This document shows, piece after piece, positions 34,311 through 49,630 of a stretch of 64,000 nucleotides of DNA; position 1 is the stretch's first letter, and each line of letters starts with the position of its first letter. The position numbers were made by a program, and so were the translations under genes. Where the stretch lies: positions 7,130,001 to 7,194,000 of the forward strand of contig NC_051099.1 in assembly GCF_901709675.1 (NCBI RefSeq), read 5' to 3'. The notes beneath the pieces are model-generated. The model saw nothing but the letters and a program-made list of their open reading frames with translations. It was not told the origin of the DNA and searched no databases. Source of the DNA: Syngnathus acus. Lineage: Eukaryota; Chordata; Actinopteri; Syngnathiformes; Syngnathidae.

Positions 34311-36150
34311 ATCCAGCGAGCAGTATATCTAGTAGTATCTTTACAGACTTATAAAAAAATTTCCAACTTTACAAAGACATACAGATATTTTCAAATTTTT
34401 AACTTACCTTTTATTCCCAAACCCTTCTGAGCAAGAATCAGTGAAAACGTCTCTCGGCTATTGCTCCGGCTCTTGTGTGAGTGAATGAAGAAAAAAAAAT
34501 GTGTTAAAGAAAAAGTAAAGTTGTCACGTCTCAACTGTGGTGCCTCCGTGCGATGGTCGCCCTCTTTAGCATTCCCACGGTGCGAGCATCTCATCAAGTC
34601 CTACCCTTGCTTCTTCACATCGGCAACAAAAAGTTCTTCTTCAGTAAATGTAAGCTAATTTTTCTGCAGATACCTTTACCGGTAGGAAAAACTTTGATAT
34701 GCTGAGGGAGCTTTGTTTCTGAGATGGTCAGCAGCCCCAGTGGCTCCACACTGGCCTGGCTGCAGGACAAGGCTGCATAATATAATATTAGCCACACGAC
34801 AGGCAGTGTAGTAGATGGACGTGGAGTGGAGTGAAGTGGAGTGGAGTGATGTGATGATCCACAGGGCAGCTCCACCCTCTGGGATCACATTTCCTCCCCA
34901 ACACAAGCAACCTGACCTTGCCGCTTGCTCACAGAAAACTCTGGAAGACTTTGTGACCGGTCCACTTGTTGTTTGGATATTTGTGTCTTTGCATTCCACT
35001 TGCTGTAAGATTATCTGCAAGTGTTGTAATGGCCATAGAAAAAAAAAAACGTCTTCATTAGAATATTGTAGTGTGACCCTCATCACTCACGTTATGATAT
35101 AAAACACTTTGTGATTATTTTCACTGGACCACAACGCCCATTCAAGTTGAGTCTGAATGTGATTACTTCCGAATACAGCCACGTCCCAGTCTAAATAGGG
35201 TGTGCACACTTGTGCAACCACATCTGCACAGCCTTGTCACAGTTCTGAGGTCAGGGGTCAATAGGCTTCCACTCACCTTTGACCCTATAGAAGATGCCAA
35301 TCGACTATAATCATTTGCGACTCAAGAAAATGAGAAGACCAGACTTGCAATGGTGCTTTTATTTTTATGAGCACTCTGCTATGGACTGTAAGTTGCCCTT
35401 AGGTGATGTCAGGACAGCAGCTGTGAACCCGCCCTCATTTTTCTATCAATTTATCACTGAATATCAGATCATCTAAAAGGGCCACGTGCATTACGAGCTA
35501 AAGGCCCGTGCCTTATGAGGTCACTTAAACCTTTTTAATGTGTATGAGTGTGAGTCTGGATGAACTCAATCAATGTAGTGCAAAAGCTGCTGCTCTTGCT
35601 CCTGTGGCTTTGTGCCTCCATTAGTCTTGATGGAAGCCGGAACTGGAGATACACATGCCGCCTCTAATCTATTTTGGAGGAATTACTGCCGCAATTTGAA
35701 CGAGCCAGTGTGTGACGAGTGCACAGGCGCACCACAAGATGTCATGAGTATGTGTTTGTGTGTGGGAGGGGGTGCACGGGAAAACTATGACCTCATCATT
35801 TTTTTTTGATAATTCCTTTGTCTTCACTAGGTTCGAATTGGGTCTTCATTTTGGGTCATGAAGTTCTGCTATTTGTGGGGGCTAAAAAGGAATGTAACAA
35901 ATTTACAAATTGGAATATTTCAATTTCTATGTACCACTGCAGTCACCAACTATGTTGGTGTTCAATTGCCTGACAGTTTGTGTGCCATCTACTTGAGCAC
36001 TTGAGCAGATTCTTCCCCACTTCCACATTTAGAAGCGTAAAAGGGCAAAGTGTCATACAAATGAAATGTCCACTCTCTACTCTTCTTGCATCTCCTGCTT
36101 TTGCAGGTGTAAAGTCAACAAATAAAACACACTCTAATATATTGCTATCA
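34311..36150. other. Intergenic between zdhhc23 and atp6v1a
   Basis: No gene recognised. There is a GAGTG-type short tandem at 34828-34850 and scattered T/A runs. Plus-strand AATAAA at 36121 and its complement near 36155 lie close together. Confidence 0.5.
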
Positions 36151-36154
36151 TTAT

Positions 36155-36160
36155 TTTATT
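36155..36160 (-). terminator. atp6v1a: Candidate poly(A) signal of atp6v1a
   Basis: AATAAA on the minus strand, about 435 nt past the stop. Other A/T-rich variants occur nearer, so this choice is tentative. Confidence 0.4.
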
Positions 36161-36593
36161 TCATGAGACACACTTGACTTTACATAGACATCGGCTTTGT
36201 TACAACACAATTCTAATAGACTCCATTCATTCACATTTTACACACAATATCAAGTATATAGTCCACACAATCACATGATTATCAGACTTTGGAGGATAAA
36301 AGGTGCACGATGAGTTCGCCTTCCCTTCAGACAACACAATGTCCCTTTAGTCATGTGCATATTTCCAGTAAATTATTTTACCTGCAACATTATGATCGAT
36401 AAATAAATACGTACTGACTGTTCAATTTTTTACAGTAGAGGATGAAATGTATAACCTGTGCACATGATGGAATGTTTACATGGGAGAGTAAACACAAAGG
36501 AGTTCACGTGACATTCAGAAATAGGACCGTTTAATCTGCACTAGACTGCGCCACCAAACATGGGCTTGAGAAATTGGGGAGGAGGTGCTTAAC

Positions 36594-39681
<3,088 letters not shown>

Positions 39682-40088
39682 CTTGACAATTCACCTTCTG
39701 AGAGACCCATTGAGACATACGTGTTACACACACGCTGTTAGGCCACTTAAACAAGCGCAAAGACTTCATCATCTCCAATGTCAATAACAGGCCAGCTCAC
39801 ATGACCCGATGCTGCAGTATGAATGACAGCACAGGGTCAGCCGCAAACACAGATGAGGCTGCAGAACATTTATTAGCATCTATTACGATCGTCGTTACTA
39901 TTTTGTGTGTTGTGCTTTTGGTTACAACTGAATCAAGTGTTTCTGGGTTAAATCGTTTGTCGAAGTAAAGCTGATTCGTGTACACGTTCAAGTCAGCTGA
40001 CTGCCTTGCAACGACATGCTAACGTCATCAACCTCATCATAAACACAGACATATAAATCGTCATTAACAAAAGTAGTAATGTCCTACC

Positions 40089-40280
40089 TCGCAGGTATGT
40101 ACAGTTATCCAGCTTTATCTCTCACGTATTGGCTGAAGAGAGAAGCTTAGCTCTGCTAATCACCTGCCTTGCACTAGATAAGGAAGAAACCGGAAGAAAC
40201 CGTCGCCATTGTGGCTCCGGCAGTAGCCTCGGTTCCAAAGAGTGAGTCGTGTCTCGGAGCCAACATGGCGGCCGGAGCGA
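40089..40280 (-). promoter_or_regulatory. atp6v1a: 5' UTR exon and promoter of atp6v1a
   Basis: The minus strand shows a GCGAG|GTAGGA donor at 40088-40087. CpG-bearing sequence to about 40270 follows, with CAACATGGCGGCC at 40261-40273, a YY1-like element. A TATA box is not evident, as expected for a housekeeping gene. Confidence 0.5.
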
Positions 40281-40464
40281 CACAGTTTCCGAGTCACAGG
40301 TCGATGCAATTCTGCAAGCACGCTACTGACATCTATTGGACATAATTGATAGCTTCATCTTAACTAAGCAGTAATACAATAACAATTCATTCTTTATTGA
40401 CGTAAAAAGTTGCTAGAGACACGATACTGTATTTTTTTTATTGATTGTTTTGACTGTACATGTA

Positions 40465-41309
40465 CTACATCCAGGCGTATGCTACTGCGGATGGTAGCTG
40501 TCGAAGTCCAAATTGAGCAGCAATGACCTTTTTTTTTTTTTTTTTAACACTGAGTAACAACATCACTTTGTCAATCAGTGTACCTGGCAGGGCGCCTAAC
40601 TGCTCTGCCACTCCTGGTATAGCATGTGGGCGTGCTGTCCACAGACACAGGACAAGGGTTGCGTGGTACCGGTTCCAGTGGTGGTGAGTCCACTGTTGCA
40701 GTAGTCTGAGTATGTTGAAACTCAGAGTCCAAATGTTCATCAGGGTGAGAGTCTCTGAACAGGCTTGGGTGTATCTTTCTCAGATGTCACCTGTTCCTCC
40801 TGTGTGTCCGCCCTGCCGGTGTCTGTACAGTGTAGGAGCGTGGTTCATTCCATTTGAAGAGGGAAAACCTGGGCTGGAGTGTGTGAGCTTGAACTCCCAT
40901 GAAGCTGCAAATGACTGCATCTCATAGCTGGCGAATGGGACATGATCACTCACTTCAGCTGAATGGGACCTGGTAGCTGCTGGTATAGCTGCCTGGGCAG
41001 CACATTAGCATCAGCACCAGTGTCCAGCTTGAAGTCAATTGCAACACCTCTGATTGTGGCTGTTTCGTGCCATACAGTGTCTTTTGTTTGGTGTGCTGAT
41101 TTCTTGGCTTCATTTCCAATCATGCCTATGTATAAACAGTCCATTTCTTTTTCTATATTGTTTACAGTCTTCGTTTTACAATGGCTATTTTTCTCAGAGC
41201 CTCCCCTACACACATTTGAAAAGTGGTTATTTTTTCCACATTTATGACACACAGCGCCGTAAGCTGGGTATTGATGAGGCTCATGCTTGTTTCCGCATTT
41301 ACGGCCCAC
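40465..41309 (-). mobile_element. Decayed Ty3/gypsy-like gag-protease fragment
   Basis: The minus-strand frame 41309-40950 encodes a zinc knuckle (CHKCGKNNHFSNVC) followed by an aspartic-protease active-site segment (LDTGADANVLP), the gag-pol junction of an LTR retroelement. A stop follows GPIQLK. Further retroelement-like sequence continues in a broken frame to about 40465, across a T-run at 40529-40545. No RT, integrase or LTR pair is seen, so it is a dead remnant. Confidence 0.75.
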
Positions 41310-41910
41310 AGTTATTACCTGCTTCTTACCTGCATTTTTCGCACTTGAATGTTTACAAACCTACCTTCCGCCTATTTGTGCCGTCCGTCACCATGGCGAC
41401 CGCTCGTCGCATGTTGGCGGACACGCTTGGGTCACGGAGGACTCTTATAACGCTGCATCCTTCCGACCTTTGCCACATGGCCTCTTTTCAGTAGCACTGT
41501 GTAAATAAGCGTAGCAATTAACAATAATTTTGATCATCGATTAATCCTTCGATTATTTATTTTCGATTAATCGATAAATCCGATAAATGCGTTTGTTTAC
41601 CATTCTTTTCTTCAAAAACATCATTTCAAAGGTGCAGAGAAAGCACAAACATAAATTGATTCCGATTCAGTTCCTGGTTTGTACTGTAACATCCGTTAGA
41701 ATATTGTGGCAAAAATCGTAATCATTGTTTTCCAACGTAAAAGCAGATTATTTTGAAAGAACACAATCAGTCTGCTTTCACAGAGGACTCACAAAATAAG
41801 CGAACATTTACAAGGAAACTGCCACTTTTCCACTTTGGAAAAAACAAGGTCTAAATGGTTAATCGATTATCAAAATAGTTGTTGAATAATTTGTTAATTG
41901 ATGAATCAAT
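41310..41910. other. Intergenic, no gene seen
   Basis: Contains an ATCGATTAATC-rich stretch at about 41530-41585 and an AT-rich remainder. Nothing supports a coding gene. Confidence 0.5.
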
Positions 41911-42083
41911 TACCGTAATTTTCGGACTATAAGTCGCGGTTTTTTTCATAGTTTGGGTGGGGGGGCGACTTATACTCAGGAGCGACTTATATACATATAT
42001 ATGTTTTTTTTTCACTTTTTTGGGCATTTTATGGCTGGTGCGACTTATACTCCGGTGCGACTTATAGTCCGAAAATTACGGTA
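41911..42083. mobile_element. Palindromic MITE with TA ends
   Basis: Terminal inverted repeats: TACCGTAATTTTCGGACTAT at the left and its near-complement ATAGTCCGAAAATTACGGTA at the right. The internal GCGACTTATA motif is repeated on both arms. About 173 bp, noncoding, flanked by TA. This is a widely seen fish repeat type. Confidence 0.8.
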
Positions 42084-42913
42084 ATTGTTATACTCCTAAT
42101 TAGCATGCTGGTTTACTAATAAACACTATGCTAACCACTCACTCGCGCCACCGAGCTAACCCGGGCGCAGTTTGATCTTGCGTGCGCATGAAAATCGTAT
42201 TCCGATCAATAAGTTCGCCTGCCGCACGATTGTTTACGTGACCATTTTCAGTATTAGTGACCAAAAATGTTTGGATTAAACAAACTTCTTGTGGCTTCTT
42301 ACGTTGATTTGTTTACATTCTGATCTTGAGATTTTATTTTTAATGAACTCCCTATTTTCAAAAATGAAATTTTGATTTTGTTTCCATCTGCCACAAGATT
42401 GTTGACACAAGCTCCGACTTGAAACTAACACGGCCGTTTTCGATGACCAAAACTGTTTTTCGCAAGACTTGGTCTTGCTTTGATCAAAGGAAGAAAATGC
42501 TTCATTTTGATTTGCTCACATCTTTATCTGGAGAATCTTCTGAATGTTCAAACGCATCCACGGCAACACCGTTTGCACTACTTTTATTTTCTAACATGTG
42601 ACCTTTGTATTTTTCTATTTCTATTCTCTTTTGTACCGCCCACTCCGCTGCGTCACAAGTATGGGATGTCTATCAATGCATGCACAGATTTATAAGATTT
42701 TAAAATAAAGCTCTCTTTACATGTGACTGCTGATCAAATCTCATTATTATTGATGATTATGAGATTAACGTCAGGGAGTCGCAAGCGCCAAAGCGTCATT
42801 CTGGGACAGAGAGGCGAGCAAGATGCAGACACGACATCCACTCGGTAGTTCCACATCACTCCAATAAATTATTCAAAGAGTGTGTGTGTGTGCCGTCGAG
42901 TCTGTGTGTGTGT

Positions 42914-42944
<31 letters not shown>

Positions 42945-43310
42945 GGGGTTGTCTAAGTGGGGGCAGTAGGGAGAAAGAGACACTAACAAAATGGCTGAGA
43001 TGAGTCGACAGGACGAAATGAAACAATTTGGAAAAAACAAAAAAAACAAGATGGAGGAGGAGGAATGTCCGGGTGGAACACCGAGAGGAAAATACTTGAT
43101 GTAATGGACCTCTTTGGCTCCTCCCCCTCCTGCTGATTTGAATAGAAAGCACAAACTCATGACCTCTGAACTGTGAGGCGAGTATGCTAACTCTGCAACC
43201 CTTCCAACACACCTGACTCAAATGATCAGATCATCAGCAAGCATGATAATCCTGAGGAAGGGAGAAAAAAACTTTAGAAATATATTTTACAAAATCAAAT
43301 GAAACGCAGG
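42084..43310. other. Intergenic, simple repeats
   Basis: No gene. A (GT)n tract followed by a run of about 20 G lies at 42880-42948. It is polypurine/Z-DNA prone and likely to assemble poorly. Confidence 0.7.
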
Positions 43311-43314
43311 AGGA

Positions 43315-43336
43315 TTTATTTTGCATAGGATTTATT
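43315..43336 (-). terminator. mvp: Two candidate poly(A) signals of mvp
   Basis: AATAAA on the minus strand at 43315-43320 and 43331-43336, about 145-165 nt after the mvp stop. Confidence 0.6.
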
Positions 43337-43480
43337 TCCTTTAGAGACAGACAGGTACAACCAGTGACTATATACGTGCATATGGCCTTCTCCTTCATCT
43401 TGGGTATATTTGCGCAATTTTTGTTTAGCGATGATATGATTTTGCTCTGGTGCGTTTCCACTTCTCTGGCCACTGTAGCA

Positions 43481-46400
43481 TCATTGCGCAGCTGACGGCA
43501 GCGCCCCCAGCAGGCCGTTGGCGGTGGTGAAGAGGTTGATGGGGGAGGAGCCGTCTGTGATCAACGTGGACTTGAGGCCAAGCGCCTGCAGCATTTTCAC
43601 CTAGACAAGAGACGAGCAGTGAGGTCATATGACCGATGGCTGAGCAAGACAACCATTCATGATTTGGCAAAGCCTCATCGGCCGTACCTGTAGCTCGGGT
43701 CCGGCGCGCGCCAGCTCGGCGATGGTGTCGCTGCCCAGGCTGGTGACGAGCTGGCGGAAGTGCTCGCTCTGGATGTTAGTCAGCTTTTCCTGCTTCTCCA
43801 CTTCCAGCAGGTCCATCTGCTTCTTGTAGCCCAGCTCCTGCTGGCGAGCCTTGGCCAGCCGCTCAAGCTCCGCCTCCTGCAAAGCACAAGCGCTTCTGAG
43901 CGAGAAGCTCACGTTCTGAGCCCGTGACATGTTGGCGGCGACGTACAGCCTCGATGCGCTGAGCCTCGGCCTTCAGCTTAGCCTCGTGGACGGCTGCCTC
44001 GCCCTGGATGCGGGCCGCCTCGGCTCGGGACTGGGCTTCGGCCTTGGCGGCGCCGGTGCTCTCCACGGCGGCGCTGAGCCACGATGCAGATAGATGAATA
44101 TGAGGACGCAGACGGGCGGCCGTGAAGGCTGAGAGTAAGTCACCTGAGGGCCTCAAGCTCCAGGAGCTCCTTCCTGGCTCGCTCGGCCTCCGCCTGGTCA
44201 GTAATCCTCTGCCGCTCCAGCTTCCCGCGAGCCTCCTGCTCAAGACGCTCGGCTTCATGCCTGCGGGCGTTGCCGACAAGAATTAAGTTGTCAAGATGGC
44301 AGAAGGTCCACTGAACAGGTTGACATTCTTACGCCGGGCGATTTTGGTCACCTGGCGGCGGCCTCCTGCGAGTTGGTGGTGATCTCGATGGCTAGTTGGA
44401 CGCTTTTCTGCAGGGCGTCACGCGTGCGCTGGTCGACGGGTTCCACCGATTGGATGTCGACGCTACTGATGACCAGTCGGTTCTGGTGGAAGCGGAGACT
44501 GGGCCGCACGGCCAGCTTCTCGTCGAAGCCGAACACGGCCGAGTAGATGATGCGGTTGGAGTTCTGCCGAGGGAATAAGACGTCTAAAAATGTTGCATTG
44601 GTGTTAGAGACAGAAAGGAGTCAGCAAACCTTGTGGAAGTCGTCAAACTGCACGGAGGCGACGGCGCCTCGAACCCGTGACGCGATGGCCTTGCAGGCGT
44701 CACCCACAAAGTCCGGCACCGAGAAGAGAGTGGCGGCCTCCGCGGCGTCCACGGGCGGCTTCACGTCAAAGTTCCTGAGGGGACGACGGCGGGACGTTAC
44801 ACACGCTCACGCACACCCTTCTTGCGGCACACACACCAGTTGTAGGAGAGCTGCAGCTGCAGCCTGGCGTGGTCGGCGGTCTCGATGGTGATGATGTCGG
44901 TGAAGAAGTCGGGTCCGAGCAGGAGGCAGATGGCCTTAATGACGTTGCCGCGTTTGGGCCTGTCGCCGGACAGCGACAGGACGGTGAACTGCTCGTCAGG
45001 CCCCAGCATGACTCGCTCGGGCCCGAAGACCACGCGGGCCTTCTTGGCCCGGTAGTCGTAAACCTGGACGGCGGCGTTGTGTGGGACCCGGAAGGAGACC
45101 ACCAGGGTCTTGTCGCGGTTTTTGCCCCCCAGATCCTCAGTCAGGTTCCTCCTGTTGGAGCGGTCGGCCAGAGGGTCTCGGGGGGACGCCAGTAAGTCCT
45201 CCACGTTGGCAGGGAGCTCCTTAGGCCATAGCTCCTCATCCTGGGTCAGCATGTAAGTCTGGCCGATCACGGCGCGCACCTGACACGCAATGAGGCATGA
45301 GCCAAACTATGTGCTATGCACCTTTTTAAAATCTTGACATCATTTATTCCAAATGATTTTGCGCACCCCGAGCGACTATTGCCAGACTGATATAAAATCT
45401 CTCAACTAATCACTGATTATCACAATCGTGATCAATTCATTTGATAAATTGATGAATGAATTCGTTGGTGCATAATTTGGGTTGTTACCTTTCCGGTCTT
45501 GATGTCCCTGACGTAGATTCCCTCGTGCTCATCCAGCGGGATGGCCTGGCGCCTAAGTACCACCTCCACCTGGGAGGGGGGCACGTACTCGACGGGGCCT
45601 CGCAGCATCCAGCGGTCGCCGGGGCGACGGTTCACGCCGCCGTGACGGCGACGCTTGCTTCGCTCGACTTCTTCTTCTTCGTCGGAGTCCGCCTCCTCGC
45701 GCTGGCAGAGAGAACGGGGCAGGAGGGCGGAGACCAGGGTTAGCGAGCTCGTGCGTGGGGAAGGGGGACGGGGCGAGGAGGAAAAGGGGGAGCGCTGGAG
45801 AAGCGGGATGGAAAATGGTGAGGAGAATCATGTGACATGCGGGAGGGGGGGGGGACAAGGGGGTGTGATGGGGAGGGACACCTCAGACAGGAAACCACCC
45901 ATATGTTGCTCTTAGTTAATTTTTTTGTTTTCCCACAAAATACCTCAGCAGAATGTTTACGCTTTTGCCTTTGAGGCAAAACAATCGAGATGGGGTCCTA
46001 CAAACACAACATGGCCACTTTGAGCATCGGACAAGGTGGCAAGCGGCCCCGGAGCAACAGGGGCTCACCTCCTGGGTGTCGGTGAAGGCCTCAATGGCGC
46101 GCAGGACGAGGCCCTCCTCTTCAGACAAGACGAACACGTCCTGAATTCCTTGCTCCAGATGCTCGCCTGGCTGCAGGAAGAAGGAGCGCTCCCCCTGGTG
46201 GACAACATGGAAAAGCAAGTGCTTTCAAAATTCTCAAATTGCACAAATGAAATACGTCTGTAGCTCACACAACAGACGTATAAAGTAGAATTAAAAAGAA
46301 AAATGTCTTTTGGATTTTCAGTTCTCTCAGAATATGCAAAAATGAGACTCACCTTGACCACCCTCTTCTGGCCCAGCTGAGGTTTCCCGTCGGCTCCGAC

Positions 46401-47749
46401 TGGGTCCAAAATGACGCAATACTGGCGCGAGCTGAGCGTAGTGACGTCGACCACGCCCACCACTTCCTCCGCCACCGACGGCACATGAGCTTCGCGGTCC
46501 TCCAGGGTCACCAGCCACTCTTCTCCCGTGCGTCGCTCGTGACCTCCCGCGTCGCGGAAAGGTCGAAGTGCGCGCACGTGTAGCGCTTTCTGAGGGGGCG
46601 CAGGTCACCCACCACACCGTCAGCTTCAAGTTTGAACTCGACAAGCGCAGGAAAAGCGCACCTTGTCCGTCAGGATGAAGGCGTTGACGATGTCGATGAC
46701 CTCCTCGTGGGCGCCCGGCAGGTACGCGCCCACCTTGCTCACCAGCCACTCCTCACCTGAACGTAAGACGGGCGCCAGGTCAGGCTTGGAAGTTTCCAGC
46801 CACCACAAACAAACAGGAAGTGAGATAAAAGAAAGGAGGCGTGTCCCACCCGTAACCCGGAGCACTCCCCCGCGGTCAACGCCCTCTTTGCGCGCTCGCA
46901 GTCTTATGGCCTGGTTCTCGCCGATCACCGTGGCCTTGATGGTCTCCAGGACAACCACCTCCTTCCTCGGGATGTACGTGCCTGACGAGGAAGACAAAGA
47001 AAACAATTTTTTTCCCAAACCCAACCCCGATTTGAACTTCAACAACTATGTCTGCGTTTCTATGTCTCCTCAGTCTTGAGTCTGTGGGGGGTTTCCCAAA
47101 AGCACTCACCGGGTCCCTCAAAGAGCCACTCGTCTCCCGCCACGCACTTTTCTCCGCCGTCCAGGAAGTCGAGCAGCGCCTGCAGACGGAGCGCCGTGTT
47201 GGGGTAAACCACCTGCAGGGGGGTCACGTCCTGAAGAAGGAAAAAAAAAAAAAGCAAACAAATCAGGTAGCTTTGGATTCGACAATTTCACATAGACGCA
47301 TTTGACCAATTGGACATCCAACCCACCTGCTGGATCTCCTCGCCAGGGTGAAGCGGGAAGGGATCCCTGGTGAGCCGGATGTCCAGGTCAGCGTGCCTGA
47401 GCTTAGCCTGGCCGGAGGCATCGAACAGAACGCGGCCGTTGTCGTCGCACGCCACCGGGTTGAGCACCACGCAGTAGTGGCGCGGAGGCACCATGATCAT
47501 GCGCACGGGCGCGAACAGAACCCTACAAGAGTCACATGGCGTGAGCAAAACTGAGGGATGTCAGCACACGGGCGTGCCCTCTCACCTTTCATTGTCCTGG
47601 CGGTAGTATGTTTGCGGGCCAATCTCGACACGGGCGATGTTGGTGTTCTGGTCCAGCACGTGAATGTAGTGGTGAGGCGGGATCCGGATGATGGACGCGT
47701 CCACCTGGACGTCCGGCTCGCATGGGCGATTTGCGGTCTTCTTGGACAT
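43481..47749 (-). CDS. mvp: Major vault protein (878 aa)
   Basis: Fifteen coding exons (minus): 47749-47586, 47522-47327, 47230-47110, 46981-46850, 46756-46662, 46589-46353, 46194-46069, 45701-45489, 45279-44837, 44774-44630, 44563-44352, 44260-44144, 44073-43947, 43876-43688, 43600-43481. All junctions are GT-AG with matching phase. The protein is the structural shell of the cytoplasmic vault ribonucleoprotein. N-terminal vault repeats contain [40 protein letters not shown] and the [14 protein letters not shown] segment. The shoulder domain has [12 protein letters not shown] and GPDFFTD; a long Ala/Glu coiled coil follows ([17 protein letters not shown]), then the cap ([17 protein letters not shown]). 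The human protein is 893 aa. An unusually acidic then basic insert ([17 protein letters not shown]) opens exon 8. The start was chosen at MSKKTANRP; an upstream in-frame ATG (MRAIVAK) exists but lies nearer the splice acceptor and is less conserved in style. Confidence 0.96.
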
Positions 47750-47799
47750 CTTGGCAACAATAGCCCGCACTCAGAACCTGAACAAAAGGCATGAGTATG

Positions 47800-49600
47800 C
47801 CATCGGTCATGAGGACCCTGGAAAGTTGCTAGGCAATTCTGTTACGCAATCAGTCGTGATGTCATTAGTCCTGAGGCCATGCACGTGGTTTCAGAAAGTT
47901 TTCAGTCAAGACATTGACCAGGCTGGCTCTGTATTCATTACAAATGCCTTTGGTGTATGTCTTGGGCGTAAACAGGAATGTGGCGAGGTTGGTGCACACA
48001 GACACACAGGACAACTCTGGTGAAGATGAAGGAGTGGCCCAATGACTTTGGCACTTGAACTTTCAACAGACACGCCAGATAAAAAAACAGTAATGTACAG
48101 GTAAAGGAAATCAGAAGACTAAAGTTGATTCCAAATATATCAAATGTGAAGACCACTCCAAGTTCAGACGACAGACAAACACAAATCAAACCGATCAAAT
48201 CAATTAATCAATAACGTCTATGAAGCAGTAAAGGGGCGGAGCCTATCTGACTATTCAGTGCAGCTAATGTGGCAACGTTCGCACTGTCTGTCACGTAATG
48301 ACAAAAACATTCCTCCTGCTGCAAACCACTCCGATTAATAGTGACCTTACAAATATTCACGTCTGAATTCACTTAAACTTTTCCAACATGACACTAAAGC
48401 TTTCACACCCGTTCACGCGCGCACTCACCCACGCACAAACCTGACCAGCGTGTTTGTGCCATCTTCCGGGTTGGCAACTTCACGAAAGGATTCGATTCAT
48501 TTGAATTATTCTGATTTCACAGACAGAACCCAGGAAGCGGAAGTATCACTTATATAAAAAGTCGATTTAGAATCCGGTTGACAGATAGATCAATTAGACC
48601 GACTGGAAAAGTCCGAGTCATACCATGACGTCAGCGACAACATTGGCCAACCCCATCCAGGCTAAAATCAAACACAAACTGTACATAAAGTTGACTTTTT
48701 GCTAGTCAAACTTCAGCTAAATTACACTTTCGCATCAATTTCCCTCCGTTACCATGTTAATATTTTAGCGCGTCGAGGGTGAACAAGCAGGCCGAACAAA
48801 GTTGAAATATCGTCATTTGTAACCTCTGAGGTTCCTCACCTGTTTCTTTTTCGGAGTCCGAGCGGGCCAAAGACGCACGATGGAGGCACGATGGAGGCAC
48901 GACGGTGAAGAGTGCGACGATGTTTTTTTTGGACGCCTCTGGTGGGCGGTTTTACCATACCGGAAGCAAGCAGGCTGGCGCTCACGTGACTTCCCACAGT
49001 GCGTATTTTATTTGCCTGCTGTTTGAAGCTATGTAGGACAAATCATTAACGACGTCATCTGGCTTCCGTGGTAAAGTTCCACGGCTGAGCATGCACTAAA
49101 GTCAGCTGTGAGATGCGACCAGAATGAGGAAAAACACTATAGAAAGAAGGCGACTGTTGTGGCTTTATGCTCTGATAAACTATTGTAGTGTTTTCACTTA
49201 TAGTGGGTTGCTTATTGATTGCTCTAACAATAACACACGGAGACAAGGATGCATATAATCAACATCTGCCCCTTATATGGACCACCCACGGAAGCCAGCC
49301 TCTTCGACCTAGGACCGGAGATGCGGGCATGGCTACGCGACACCGAGTTGGACATCTGACGTTACACGAAAGAAGAAGAAGGATGCAGTACGAGCCGATC
49401 TTTACTGGGTGCTCCGTCACGACTACAGACAGACCTCCAATACAGACAAGACCAACACAGTCGAGCACTGAGTGCTCGATCCAATCTACCACAGGTGTAC
49501 TCATGGAATTTCATGATCTTCTTCATGTCATGAAACAACAAAAGTGAGGAAAGTCATGGCAAATACAAACACACATCCTCCTCATCACGTCTTTAGTCAT
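47800..49600. other. mvp upstream region and intergenic stretch
   Basis: An acceptor TTTTGTTCAG before the mvp start (about 47780) implies a noncoding exon upstream. GC-richer sequence at 48800-48960, with repeated GATGGAGGCAC and GACGGTG units, may be its promoter. The 119-aa plus-strand frame at 49188-49547 begins with a hydrophobic stretch but shows no known domain and no splice support, so I do not call it. Confidence 0.45.
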
Positions 49601-49630
49601 ACAGAAGGTCAAAATGAAACCACACTGAAG

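Noticed and set aside
44547-45195. Plus-strand frames of over 100 codons opposite mvp exons
   Set aside because: Antisense shadows of GC-rich mvp exons.
49188-49547. 119-aa plus-strand frame starting with a hydrophobic segment
   Set aside because: No similarity to a known family that I recognise, no splice support, composition like random sequence.
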